Part shown: positions 1-10,000 of the stretch, one piece after another
Position numbering within the stretch: position 1 is the stretch's first letter
Layout of the letters: each line of letters begins with the position of its first letter
Assembly: GCA_947044365.1 (NCBI GenBank)
Contig: OX345637.1
Location: 15,160,916-15,224,915, forward strand
Source: Petrosia ficiformis
Taxonomy: Eukaryota > Porifera > Demospongiae > Haplosclerida > Petrosiidae
DNA: 64,000 bases
Direction: 5' to 3'
The notes under the pieces: generated by a model
What the model saw: the letters and a program-made list of their open reading frames with translations, nothing else
Databases searched by the model: none
Told to the model about the DNA's origin: nothing
Made by a program: the position numbers and the translations under genes

Positions 1-150
1 AATTCATAATGCATTTATTTCATAATTCTTTTGGATAGTGTGAAGATTGTAGTGACAAAATAATGTTTATTGTTATCCTATATATATATATATATATATA
101 TAAATGCATTTATTTCATAATTCTTTTGGATAGTGTGAAGATTGTTGTTA
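1..150. repeat. Local direct duplication around a TA microsatellite
   Basis: About 50 bases from the first bases of the window (ATGCATTTATTTCATAATTC and what follows) recur from about 102, separated by a (TA)n run near 80-101. No coding potential is visible. Confidence 0.75.
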
Positions 151-1073
151 TCCTATATATAGACCTGGTACAATATAACAAAAGAGTTCATATTCGTGTA
201 GCCAACTCAGGTTTTTACTATATCAGGTAGGGGATAGGATAGAAAAGATCATACCTCAATATCTTTTTCTGTTACAACTTACAAGAGTTCGTCACCACAG
301 TACTATCTTCGCGGGAAGTCGCCATTTTACAGCATGGTTAATAATAGACTAATAATTATTGTGGGCAGGGGCACAACGTTTTTTTTAGCATACGCCCTCC
401 ACTAACCAGCACGATCACTAACTGGCACGGCACACAATTATGTTAACTTTCTTAATTAATGCAACTGCTAAGTTTAACTGTTAATGAAAATGATTGTAAT
501 ATTATCAGAATTTTGTAGGATTTATTTTTGAGCATAATGAGAGCATAAGTGGAAGCATAATTGAAATAAACTGCATAGCATAATAGGCTGTAATTACAGC
601 ATAATGTGGCTGTCCCTATAGAGATCTTTTTAAGTTTACACTTACTATTTACTGTAACCATTTAGAAGGTCAGGTGTAAACGCACATGCACTAACCACTT
701 ACAAACCAATTAGAACAAGCTAGCTTGCAACTGGTTACAGTACTCCCTTTGCATGCAAGAGCTAAGGAATTTCATTACTAATGCTTGCTTATGATGCAAT
801 AAATATAATTGTATATAGAAGTTTTTGGAGATATTAGAAACGAATGACCACATCAGTCATGAGACTGATCTTCAGTGGTGCCCTCTACAAGAAATACAAA
901 ATGAAAATATTTCAAAATTAGAATGAGTCTCGGTATTTGCAGACATCTTAATTAGTGGGCAAGGCCTGATACGCCTGCATACTCCTCCATATCCGGATCC
1001 GCGTCAGTGACTATGATGTGAGAGCCACAGCTGGAGACGTAGTCAAGAGTAAGTTACCAAGTTAAAGTTCATC
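151..1073. other. Gene-free stretch, AT-rich
   Basis: Only short spurious open frames are present. A possible exon end lies near 1,015-1,050 (a short open segment followed by GTAAGTT), which could be an upstream exon of the zinc-finger gene, but I cannot support it further. Confidence 0.4.
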
Positions 1074-1129
1074 TACAAGTCAGTTGATTTTTTTATTCTG
1101 TAAAGTGGAAAAGAAAAAAAGGGAAGGCC

Positions 1130-1411
1130 TTGCTGGAAAAAAAAGGAAGCTACAACCATTTAATGAGCACAAATGTGTATGCTAATACTGACAGACAGAG
1201 TTTATGTACAGTTGAAGGATGCAGAAGGGACTACTCTAGAAAGGACAATTTGAAACAGCATGTTAAACAGTGCCATCCAGAAGTGTGTGATGAAGGAGAG
1301 CTACAAGAGCATTATAAGTGTGGTGTGAGTAACTGCACACAATCATGCCACTCAGTTGAAACACCTTCAAGAAGTCCATCAAATGTCTGTTGGTATGTGA
1401 AGTACTTTTAA
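1130..1411 (+). CDS. C2H2 zinc-finger exon (copy 1, partial gene)
   Basis: The frame contains one classical C2H2 finger, CX4C-X12-HX4H, visible as CTVEGC followed by RRDYSRKDNLKQH and VKQCH. A second Cys pair with a CGVSNC pattern follows but lacks clear histidines. The first ATG may not be the true start, because the frame before it runs into a lysine-rich stretch and a poly-A tract. A donor-like GTGAGT lies at about 1,324, just after the HYKCG segment, so residues after it may be intron. An inverted, slightly different copy lies at 2,369-2,672. It could be the DNA-binding part of a gene continuing into the OTU exon at 1,752-2,183 on the same strand, or a transposon-derived protein. Role beyond nucleic-acid binding is unknown. 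Confidence 0.5.
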   Translation: MLEKKGSYNHLMSTNVYANTDRQSLCTVEGCRRDYSRKDNLKQHVKQCHPEVCDEGELQEHYKCGVSNCTQSCHSVETPSRSPSNVCWYVKYF

Positions 1412-1751
1412 GTTTACAATGTAATAATGTAATTTGAGTTATTGTTTAACTCTGTAGCTGTTGAAAATAAGTCATTTTCTAATTGGTCATCCTTTCTTAA
1501 ATGGAAGGAATCATATCATAAAGGTATAATTTACAACTTAAATGTAATGTAATAAAATGTTAATGTTTTAGTGTATTTATTAGGTTTAACATTTGTAAAT
1601 CCGCAAGCTAAAGGTCAAAATCAATGCCACTCAAGTCTGAATACAACAGAGGTTCAGTTTCAGTTATTATAGCTATATAGGGTACCTAACGTATTAATGT
1701 GCTATATTTTAAACTATAGACACAACCTCAAACTGATTCACATTCCTTGGT

Positions 1752-2183
1752 AGTCAAGGTAGAGCTGCTCAAACAATGCTTCCAGATGGAAACTGCCTAT
1801 TCCGAAGCCTTTCATTTTGTTTATTCAATACTGAAGACCACCACCACCATCTAAGAGATTTGCTGCTACGATTTGTAAATTTTAATCAAAGTACATTCCT
1901 AAAGCATTTACCATCTGGGCAAACAATTCAAGATCACATCAAGAAGCTTTCTCATCCATGCTCATGGGGGACAGACTTGGAAATAATAGCGGCAACATAT
2001 TTCCAGATACCAACTTACTATTGTTGCATTGACAGCAGAAAGAAGCAATGGGTGTGGTGCTGTGTAAACCCTCTTGTTCCTACACAGTTTCGCTATCCAG
2101 TTGTTGTGGATCATAGCATTCCAAATCTTGCTGAACCACCACCTAGCCATTTTCAATTAGTATACTGGAAAAACACACTATGA
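1752..2183 (+). CDS. OTU-type cysteine protease exon (putative deubiquitinase)
   Basis: The frame reads MLPDGNCLFRSLS at its start, the signature of the OTU family with catalytic Asp and Cys in DGNC. It continues with WGTDLEIIAATYFQIPTYYC, a region conserved in OTU proteases, and ends with SHFQLVYW, which supplies the expected catalytic His. Total is about 135-143 residues, the usual size of a minimal OTU core. The frame is open upstream of the first ATG to about 1,752 (SQGRAAQT), after a possible AG acceptor, so this is probably a downstream exon. OTU domains remove ubiquitin-type modifiers; they also occur inside some large transposons. Its position between inverted zinc-finger copies supports a mobile or rearranged origin, but the catalytic triad looks intact. 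Confidence 0.7.
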   Translation, partial: SQGRAAQTMLPDGNCLFRSLSFCLFNTEDHHHHLRDLLLRFVNFNQSTFLKHLPSGQTIQDHIKKLSHPCSWGTDLEIIAATYFQIPTYYCCIDSRKKQWVWCCVNPLVPTQFRYPVVVDHSIPNLAEPPPSHFQLVYWKNTL

Positions 2184-2368
2184 TAGCATCGTCTCCAAAC
2201 TAACTGGGTCTGTTAGCAGAGAACCACCAATTATTGAAATTGAACATAGTTTTGTAGCCCAAGTTATTTCATAGTGTTTGTATACTGGCTAACTACTATT
2301 ATGCTGTACAGGTTAATGTTATTCCAATTTTTTTTTTAACAAATGTCAAAAATCATCAATGAAAAAGA

Positions 2369-2672
2369 ATGGTGTTTCAATCAACTGAGTAGCATGGTAA
2401 AATGATTGTGTGCAGTTACTTACACCACTCTTATAATGCTCTTGCCACTCTTCTTCATCACATACTTCTGGATGGCACTGTTTAACATGCAGTTTCAAAT
2501 TGTCCTTTCTAGAGTAGTCCCTTCTGCATCCTTCAACTGTACATACAAACCTCTGTCTGTCAGTATTAGCATACACATTTGTGCTCATTAAATGGTTGTA
2601 GCTTCCTTTTTTTTTTTTTCCAGCAAAGCCTTTCCTTTCTTTCTTTTCCACTTTACAGAATAAAAAAATCAA
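2369..2672 (-). CDS. C2H2 zinc-finger exon (inverted copy 2)
   Basis: This encodes the same finger as at 1,130-1,411 (CTVEGC ... DNLKLH VKQCH), with several substitutions such as RFVC for LC and EEEW for EGEL. A GTAAGT donor follows the HYKSG segment near 2,425, in place of the GTGAGT of copy 1, so this copy has the better splice site. Upstream (higher coordinates) it carries a lysine-rich leader from the poly-A tract, which may be intronic. Whether either copy is expressed cannot be judged from the sequence. Confidence 0.45.
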
Positions 2673-2695
2673 CCGACTTGAGCTTACAAAAGTAG

Positions 2696-3300
2696 ATGAT
2701 AGCTATGCTGTGGTGGACGAGGGAATATCCAATTATTCAAATGTCGAACGAAGCCGAGATTACAGAGGATACAGCATGTGAAATTTATCAGTGGTTCAGA
2801 GAAGTTTGTTCTACCAAGTTATTGAATACACCAATCAAAAAAGGAGGAGGACCAGGTGTAACAATTCAAGCACAAACCTAAAGTTAGTAGAATATTAAGG
2901 TTGTACTAGGAGGAGGGGTAGATGAAACTCCAATCAGTGTCTAGTCTTGCCAGCTTCTTGCTGCATACAATCTGGTTCAATTCTGTAACTTTTGGAAGCC
3001 ACACCCACCCGGGAGTATAATTATTGGGCCTAAATGTTTTCACTTTCATTTACCACGTGGCTTCAAATGGAACAGTTAACCACTCTGTAACCTTTGTTGA
3101 CCCTACCACTGGCATCCACACACAACATGTTGAATCTTACTGGAACCGAGCAAAATTAAGGATGAAGGGATGTCACACTCACCAGATACCTAGCTATCTG
3201 GATGAATTCATGTGGTGGGAACGATATGGAAAAACTGCAAATGATCATGCCTGGGTAAGTATAATTCTGGATACAGCTCAACAATATCCTGTTTGATTTT
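2696..3300 (+). pseudogene. Merlin (IS1016/IS1595-like) transposase remnant
   Basis: Two frames carry pieces of a Merlin-type transposase. At 2,696-2,881 a helix-turn-helix-like stretch and an IKKGGGPGVTIQ segment correspond to the part just before the first catalytic Asp. At 3,024-3,296 VNHSVTFVDPTTGIHTQHVE and SYLDEFMWWERYG correspond to the C-terminal part of the ISXO2/Merlin DDE domain. The stretch between them (2,882-3,020) is not coding and the regions for the first two catalytic acids are missing, so the element is dead. A GTAAGT follows WERYGKTANDHAW near 3,255. A related block of non-coding sequence recurs at 16,705-16,830. Confidence 0.65.
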
Positions 3301-3640
3301 CTCACCAGCTTTTGTTTTACGGTCTTTTACCTGTTTTTTTCAAAACCACCAACAGACAAAAGATTCCCATATATATCTACTAACTACGCCCACCGGACGT
3401 CACGTGACTTGTGGGTGTGCGCAGAAAATGCCACACCTATCGTGCATAATTAATAAGGTGCCAAGTATTCCAGTTGATCCCAGTTCTCTTCTCCACGAGC
3501 AACACTTGTTAAAAAGGAAAATAAGTTATTAATGATAGGAAAGTAATCGTTTTACCGAGCAGTAGGTACAACCTCACGTACATTGTACTTGAACAGTAAG
3601 TACTCTTGGGGCTAGGCTACGTACGTCCTAGCTCGTCCCC
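3301..3640. other. Gene-free stretch next to transposase remnant
   Basis: This is GC-richer than its surroundings, with a CACGTGAC-containing segment near 3,400. No recognisable coding unit. Confidence 0.3.
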
Positions 3641-4000
3641 CGCATCCAGTCTGACCTCGTTGTATCATGTGACAGGAGGTACTATCCTCTTAGATGCTCA
3701 CAAACTATAAGGTAGCTACTTTCCTTTTTTAAAGTCATTATAAGATTACTCATTGAACATTTAAAGACAATAAAGTAAGTATAGGTATGTTAAAATCCAA
3801 ATTTTGGTGATGATGTCAAGATATATACCTCAATTTATGCACTGCAATTTTCCCTCAAAACTCCCTTACATTAGGTGAGAACCAGCAAATAGATGCACAT
3901 GTAGCACAGCTATCTACATGTTTACCATAATAATTATACTTTTTCATAAAAATAGAGTAAAAATTTATTTACTGTTAAATTCTGTCCAAAAAAAAATTTA
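3640..4000 (+). repeat. Dispersed repeat related to the interior of the 43.4-kb foldback element
   Basis: From ATCATGTGACAGGAGG near 3,664 to CTGTTAAATTCTGTCC near 3,990 the sequence parallels 43,436-43,800 with many substitutions and small deletions. The terminal inverted repeats seen there are degenerate or lost here, so this is an old truncated family member. Confidence 0.55.
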
Positions 4001-4850
4001 AAGCATGCAATAATTATACATAATAATTATAATAATTATTAAATTGTAATTAAGTAATTCAGCAAATTATTAAAATCAACCAATTAACTGATGTACAATT
4101 AAATTTTTTGCTAAATAATAACTTTCAGCAACAGGATTGTTATGTATGAAATACTAAAGGGGTTTCTGAATCTGTGATGTGGTACTCTAAAGCTCAGTAT
4201 TCAAAGGCTGTAAAGGATTAGCACCAGTACTCTGTGGAGAATAAAATCACACTGAATAATTAAACAAACGTATATTAAAGTGTTATAGTAACTCGTATAT
4301 AGTCACATAATAACATAAACTAATTAAACTCTAGCTATGTGGGTGGACAGGGACAGTAATTATTCTTTTCAGTCAGCAGCAAAATGGAAGCCGACATTAC
4401 TTTTCTACAACAACATTTTGATCCATGAACATTCTATTATGCAAATGATAAAAATTAATTTTACAACTGTTGTTAAAATTTTAAATCCTGTTAACACAAA
4501 AGACACATGGCTATTATCCAAGTAAAAATTACCTGGCAGGAAAATTGTTCACTCTAATCGCACCTACAATAATAATCAATTTCTCAAATTTATATGTGCA
4601 TGGGTGAGGCCATGAGGTGTTAAGAATGTTCAGTGCTTTTAGTATAACTAACATTCAAGGTTAATTCACATTGTACTTCATTAAAACTAACGTGAATAAA
4701 TGTCTATTTCCTTATATAATACTGCAGGATACTTTGCAAAGAATAATTATATATGCGGGTCATAACTACTCCTTTATCTCCCATTAACAATGGGACAGGA
4801 TTGATAGAACTGAGCAGTGGTGCAATACCTTGAACATTGAATACCTTGTT
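4001..4850. other. Gene-free AT-rich stretch
   Basis: Very AT-rich, with many TAATTAT strings. No coding signal was found; the open frame at 4,337-4,525 has no recognisable features. Confidence 0.4.
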
Positions 4851-5430
4851 TCTATTACAATAACAGTTATAATACTTATAGTTATTAAAGCATTCCAACT
4901 CTGTTGTTACAGATGGGTTCCTGTTGAAACACTACCATACTGAAGTGCTTTGTGTACTGGTTGTTGACATGCAAGCAAACTCCCAAGATTAAGTTGAAAA
5001 GTAAGGCATTCCTTTAAGTTCTGACTATCAGATCCCACGATGTAATTTCTTGTAACTACAGTGTCAGAAACAGCAATCTTCGTGAACAGTAATCAAATTG
5101 CTGAATACTATAATATACATGCTTACTAATTCTGTACATTATCATCACTAAGGTCACAACATACCTAATATGACATAATGCAAACAAAATAATTTAATAA
5201 CCTTAAACCATAAACAATCATACACTGCAAGATAAAAAGCCCTAAAAATACTAAACATTTTTATCAAAAACAAATTTACACATTGTATAAGTGATAACTA
5301 AATCTGTTTTTATTACGATAACTGTTATAATACTTATAGTTATTAAAGCATTCCAACTCTGTTGTTACAGATGGGTTCCTGTTGAAACACTACCATATTG
5401 AAGTGCTTTGTGTACTGGTTGTTGACATGG
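4851..5430 (+). repeat. Direct repeat of about 120 bp, spaced by about 340 bp
   Basis: 4,851-4,973 and about 5,310-5,430 share ATAATACTTATAGTTATTAA, GATGGGTTCCTGTTGAAACA and GTGTACTGGTTGTTGACATG with only a few differences. This is a local segmental duplication of unknown origin. Confidence 0.75.
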
Positions 5431-6394
5431 TTGTTCTTTATCCATTAATATAGGATTGGGAGATTGCTGTAAAAATCAATATACTGTGATATGAAACATA
5501 TCAAAGATAAGTGGAGTAAGTATCATCATGGCTGGTGCAACAGGTAATGACCATAACTGTAATATATTTCAACAATGGTCATGTGTGTGTGGGTGGTACC
5601 CACTACCCAATGCAGGTTTATAAACTCCCAAGATGAGAGTACAACTTTTGCAAGGGGAGTATATCAGCTGAGTAACTATTGTATTTTAGTGATCACCTTT
5701 CACTTAATCAAGCCATACCATTTATGAAATTTAGTAGTAAAATAGTTGTATTTATCTATGTGACTATGGTAACAAATGTATAACCATCCATTAGTTATAA
5801 TGTACATCAGAATCTTAACTTAATACATGTATCTTTTTAAAGCGTGATATAGGCTGGAGTACCTAGTCAAAACATTGGTGGTTAAATATAACTTTCTGCT
5901 GGTAGAAAAGAATACATCTAACATTTTAACTCCTACCTGAGGGATGGTTATTTCATCAGAGTTCAACTCATCAGTACCACCAGAAACCACGTAACAAATG
6001 TCAACCTATTAGTGCTCCTACAATATATCGATGTATCACGATATAATAAGCCATGATACGATATGATATAACATTTTCCTATATCAATATTGTATATGCG
6101 TGCACAGTTGCAAAAAAATGGTCTCCTGTTTTGAACTAGTCAAATTCTCTTTGTTGCATGCACCTGAAAAGAAAGCATCCATGTTGATTTTCTACAAGCT
6201 TAAAGGAGTCTGTGGTCTCTAAAACAATAACAAGCTTAATTCTGGAACATGGAAAGCAAGAGTCTTTGACTTCCTGAAAAGTGGGCGTTGCTCACGAGCA
6301 AGATGACAACCAAGGTAGGCATCTAGCATTTGAAATTTTAAGATTTACTTACTTTATTTCCGTTTATATATAATTATTATAATTATATATTTAT
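5431..6394. other. Gene-free stretch
   Basis: No coding signal. A weakly palindromic ATCG/GATA-rich block lies near 6,018-6,095. Confidence 0.35.
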
Positions 6395-6720
6395 ATTTGT
6401 GTATCCACTTGCACAATATGTGTTGAGGTCGTAGTTATGGAAGTTGCGTCAATTAATGGGTGTGGGACGTAATAAAATGCGCACTCAAGCTTTGCTGCAG
6501 CAACAGGAAGAAAGCTGCTACGTAGAAACTGGAACTAATAGCAATCTATTCTGCCTGAAATATATTCCTAAAGTTCTACAAGACCCTTTAAAAGGTAAGG
6601 AGAGTAGATAATCAAAATAATAACTATAATAAGCTGTTGTGTTTCAGGCTTGATAAAGTCAGCCAAGATGACTGAATGCTGAACACCAAGCAATCATAGG
6701 AATACTATATATCTTGTTAT
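6395..6720 (+). mobile_element. MITE family M1, 5'-truncated copy
   Basis: It shares the family core (GGAAGTTGCGTCAATTAATG, AATGCGCACTCAAGC, GTTCTACAAGACCCTTTAAA, GAGAGTAGATAATCAA) and the right terminus (AAGCAATCATAGGAATA). The left terminus is lost. See the complete copy at 33,682-34,088. Confidence 0.65.
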
Positions 6721-6948
6721 TAATATAAATGAATAATTATATTGTAATTTTCTATATCGTGGCATTACAATTGTCACGCTATAATAAGAAACATTCATTT
6801 ATACATACATGTACATGATAAACACTTAATGAGGTATAACACTTGAAATAATAACTAATATTCAAGTAGATGTAGGCTTAATCTTCTACTACATTATCTG
6901 TTGGTTTGTTTCACACCACAAAACATTACAAGTAGTTTATAATTGTAA

Positions 6949-7044
6949 TTAACTTTCACAAGATATCATGTACATAGGCAGATAGGTATAAGTACTATGA
7001 ATGCTATGATGAGTAGGAACCCTTTCCACCATGGTACAGTAAAA
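6949..7044 (-). CDS. Possible last exon, cytoplasmic tail and stop
   Basis: After the acceptor TTTCATATAG the frame reads about 31 codons, starting FYCTMVERVP and ending SCES with TAA, in phase 0 as the preceding exon requires. The alternative frame gives a hydrophobic helix (FLLIIAFIVLIPICLC) that also ends soon; that reading would need a different donor. Assigned by phase only. Confidence 0.35.
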   Translation of the reverse strand, partial: FYCTMVERVPTHHSIHSTYTYLPMYMISCES

Positions 7045-10000
7045 CTATATGAAATATAAATAATATTATCAATATAACATTTGATTCATTGCTCAAGTAT
7101 TTATATGTTTCTATGAGGCACAGTAAGATGAGTAGATAATCAAAAATTAATGAGTATAATAGTTTCAGGCATGAGAATTTCAGAAAGATTATTGAATGAT
7201 GAGCAATTATAGGGATACCTTTTTCTAAATATATTATGTTCTATTATTAAAATAAGTGTACAATATTAGTTATCAGTGAGCTAATAAGAGTGCTATAGTA
7301 ACATATAGCAGGATACAGCATCCTCCTGTAGAATCCAGTGAGAACTCTGAGGTTAGGGGTTAGTGACTACGGCAATCAACAATGCATGACTTAGTCTTTT
7401 AATACAAACTTACTGTTCTATAGCCTGTAAAATCAGTTCCTGTGAAATCTATAAAATGATGTTTATTAATTCAATTAAATTTTTGTTACAGTATAGTTTA
7501 ATAACTTACCTTTTTTTCTACTATGTTTTTTGGAAACACGAACAGAATTTATAATTATAATAACAAGTAATATCAACACTATACCAGCAGGAACAGTGAT
7601 ATAGATAATAACTGTAGAGATAATAATATATACATGTAATATATAAGTAATAGTTATAACACCCTAGGAGGGCTGTATCTGATTTACAGTCACTGATCCC
7701 GAGGGAGCATAACGCCTGAGGGGGAGGTGACTGTAAATCGGATACTGCCCAACTAGGTGTGTTATAAGTAATTTGTGTCATAGTAATGATGCACATCACA
7801 GTTACTAAGCAGTTCCCATAGAAACGAAGTGATGCCATTGAAGAAACCAGTCAAACCACAAACTCACATTCCACTATTCCCAAATGTCTAGCCCTGTTCT
7901 CAAACAGCGAAATTTATCTCTCAAGTGACGAAAGAGCACTATAAAAGTTGATGAAAATTATGGCATGTTTAAAGAAAAGTGTGAAACAGAAGAAGTTGAT
8001 GATGACCTACCTGCCACTCTACGATTTGTAAGCCCACAGAAGTCGTTAGCCACTTACCATCCTGATGAAGCATGCCTGATGTTTTGTTGTGCGATAGTTC
8101 CTCTAATCTTTTGTTGTTTTATTGATTTTGGTTGTTTACATGGTTGTTGATTGTTTGTATCAAGTGATTTAGCTTCAATGATGATATGAGTTTGGTTACT
8201 GTGTGTACGTATGTTTCTAAAAATTGGCTACTTGTGTTCATTGTAAAATTTCATTGATTTCAAGAAATGAATGTTTGATATATTTCTGATTGAAAAAAAT
8301 TGTAGCACATTTGTGGGCGAGTTGTAGGCAGATTATTGTTCAGTTGTGGGCAGATTATAAAACGCTTGTGGGTGTAGGCATTTCCAGTGAATTTAAATCC
8401 TGTGGTGTCTTTGATGTACTATGACACAAGTACATGTAAATACATGTAAATACATTATAATAATAATATTAAACGAACAATTACTAAGTAATGATTCAGC
8501 AACATGTGCCTGGTTTGGAGTTAGTCTTGTATACCAGACGAGAAAGGGTGTGGTTCTATGCTATGTTCAAGGAAGCCATATAGTTATACATATGACAACA
8601 CAAATGAGGCTATTTACAAATGTGGTGGGTAATAGTACAAATATTATAACTGAAGTACTCCTTCAAGGTTCTGAAATTCAACAACTTATTAAGCTTATTC
8701 TTGCATCATTTTTACACTAGGGCTGAAACGAATACCGGTATAATTATTCGTGAACTGAACATCTGGATCTGTTTCTTTGTATCTGCGTACTTGTCTAAAG
8801 TTGCGCATGCGCAGAAACCAAACAGGCAAATTCAAAATCGCAATAAAATGGCAGTTTAGAAGAGTCTTGCTCCATATTACCAGCTTTTTTGGCTTTTAGA
8901 GAGCAGAACGATCTGTAAAAAGCCTCTAAAAACACCAATGCTGCTTGTATAAACATTCATTGCAGTTGATTACACCAAAAAGGTGAGGTAATACTGTATA
9001 TTTTAGTGCAACAAGTCATAAATTTGTTAGATCAATTATTCGGGTACCAAACCGTTATTGTGAACAAATATCCAGATAATAAAACAGGATCCGTTGCTGC
9101 CCTACTTTATACTGTTTCTCTGCTGTATCCACCAACCATTAGTATTAGTGTACATTGTTCTTGATGATCAGTAGCTCGAGCGTGCGTTCTCTTATGTCCC
9201 ATGCCTATTAATTGACCAAGCCCCTTGGAATAACTCAACTTCCTTAACTATGTATACAATGCATACTCGCATAAGTGACACAAGAATATAAACATATACA
9301 TACATTAAACCTCGTGGAAAGCAGATGCATAAAAAAATCAATGTACATGTACTAGCTATTTTACCATAAATGTAACTGGCTATTGATGACATTACAACAT
9401 GTATGAAAATGATTGAATAAACTCAACTACATGAACACATAAACTCATGTAAAAAGAGCTGAGTGCACAAGAAAACTGTCTTAAGTTGTGTTTCCCACCA
9501 TTTAATGATCATGATATACATTCTTTTCTAATTAGTTTACAATTAGATATACTTACGTAAAGTTTCATTAGTTGTCCCTTCTGTTGGTGTTGCAGTGGTT
9601 ATAATACCTATTGAACAAGAAAATGACATAATATATTTGAATACAATAATTTTAAGATAATTTTGTCATTAAAACACAATATCAACTAACTTGTTGATGG
9701 TATGGTAGGAGATAATACAGTTGATATGGAAGATATTGTTGTTGTTTGTTTATCTACAAACACTTGATTCTTAATAATAGCTGGTAATTGACTCAGTGTG
9801 TTATCATTCTCGAAATCATATACATACAAGTCATAATATCCAGTAATAATATTTGATATGCAACCCTCAGCAATGTTGCTGGCATCTCTATTAAACCTTC
9901 TTGATAGTGTCATAGTGTTATTTCGTAACTGTAGTTCACAACCAACTGCAATAGTATTTATAGAGAATCTACACACCACACACACTTCTCCACTAGTACT

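Larger units (their letters stand above)
1074..2681. repeat. Long inverted repeat (about 295-bp arms) around an OTU exon
   Basis: Left arm about 1,074-1,368, right arm about 2,369-2,681 in opposite orientation. The arms match through the poly-T/A tract, the zinc-finger coding block and the following GT(G/A)AGT donor-like site, and similarity stops soon after each end. The ~1-kb spacer holds the OTU exon. This could be an inverted gene duplication or a transposon with long inverted termini; no target-site duplication was found, so the class is open. Confidence 0.7.

Noticed and set aside
9192..9392. Minus-strand frame with hydrophobic stretches
   Set aside because: Lies in an M1 MITE copy; similar frames occur in other copies (for example 20,126-20,326).
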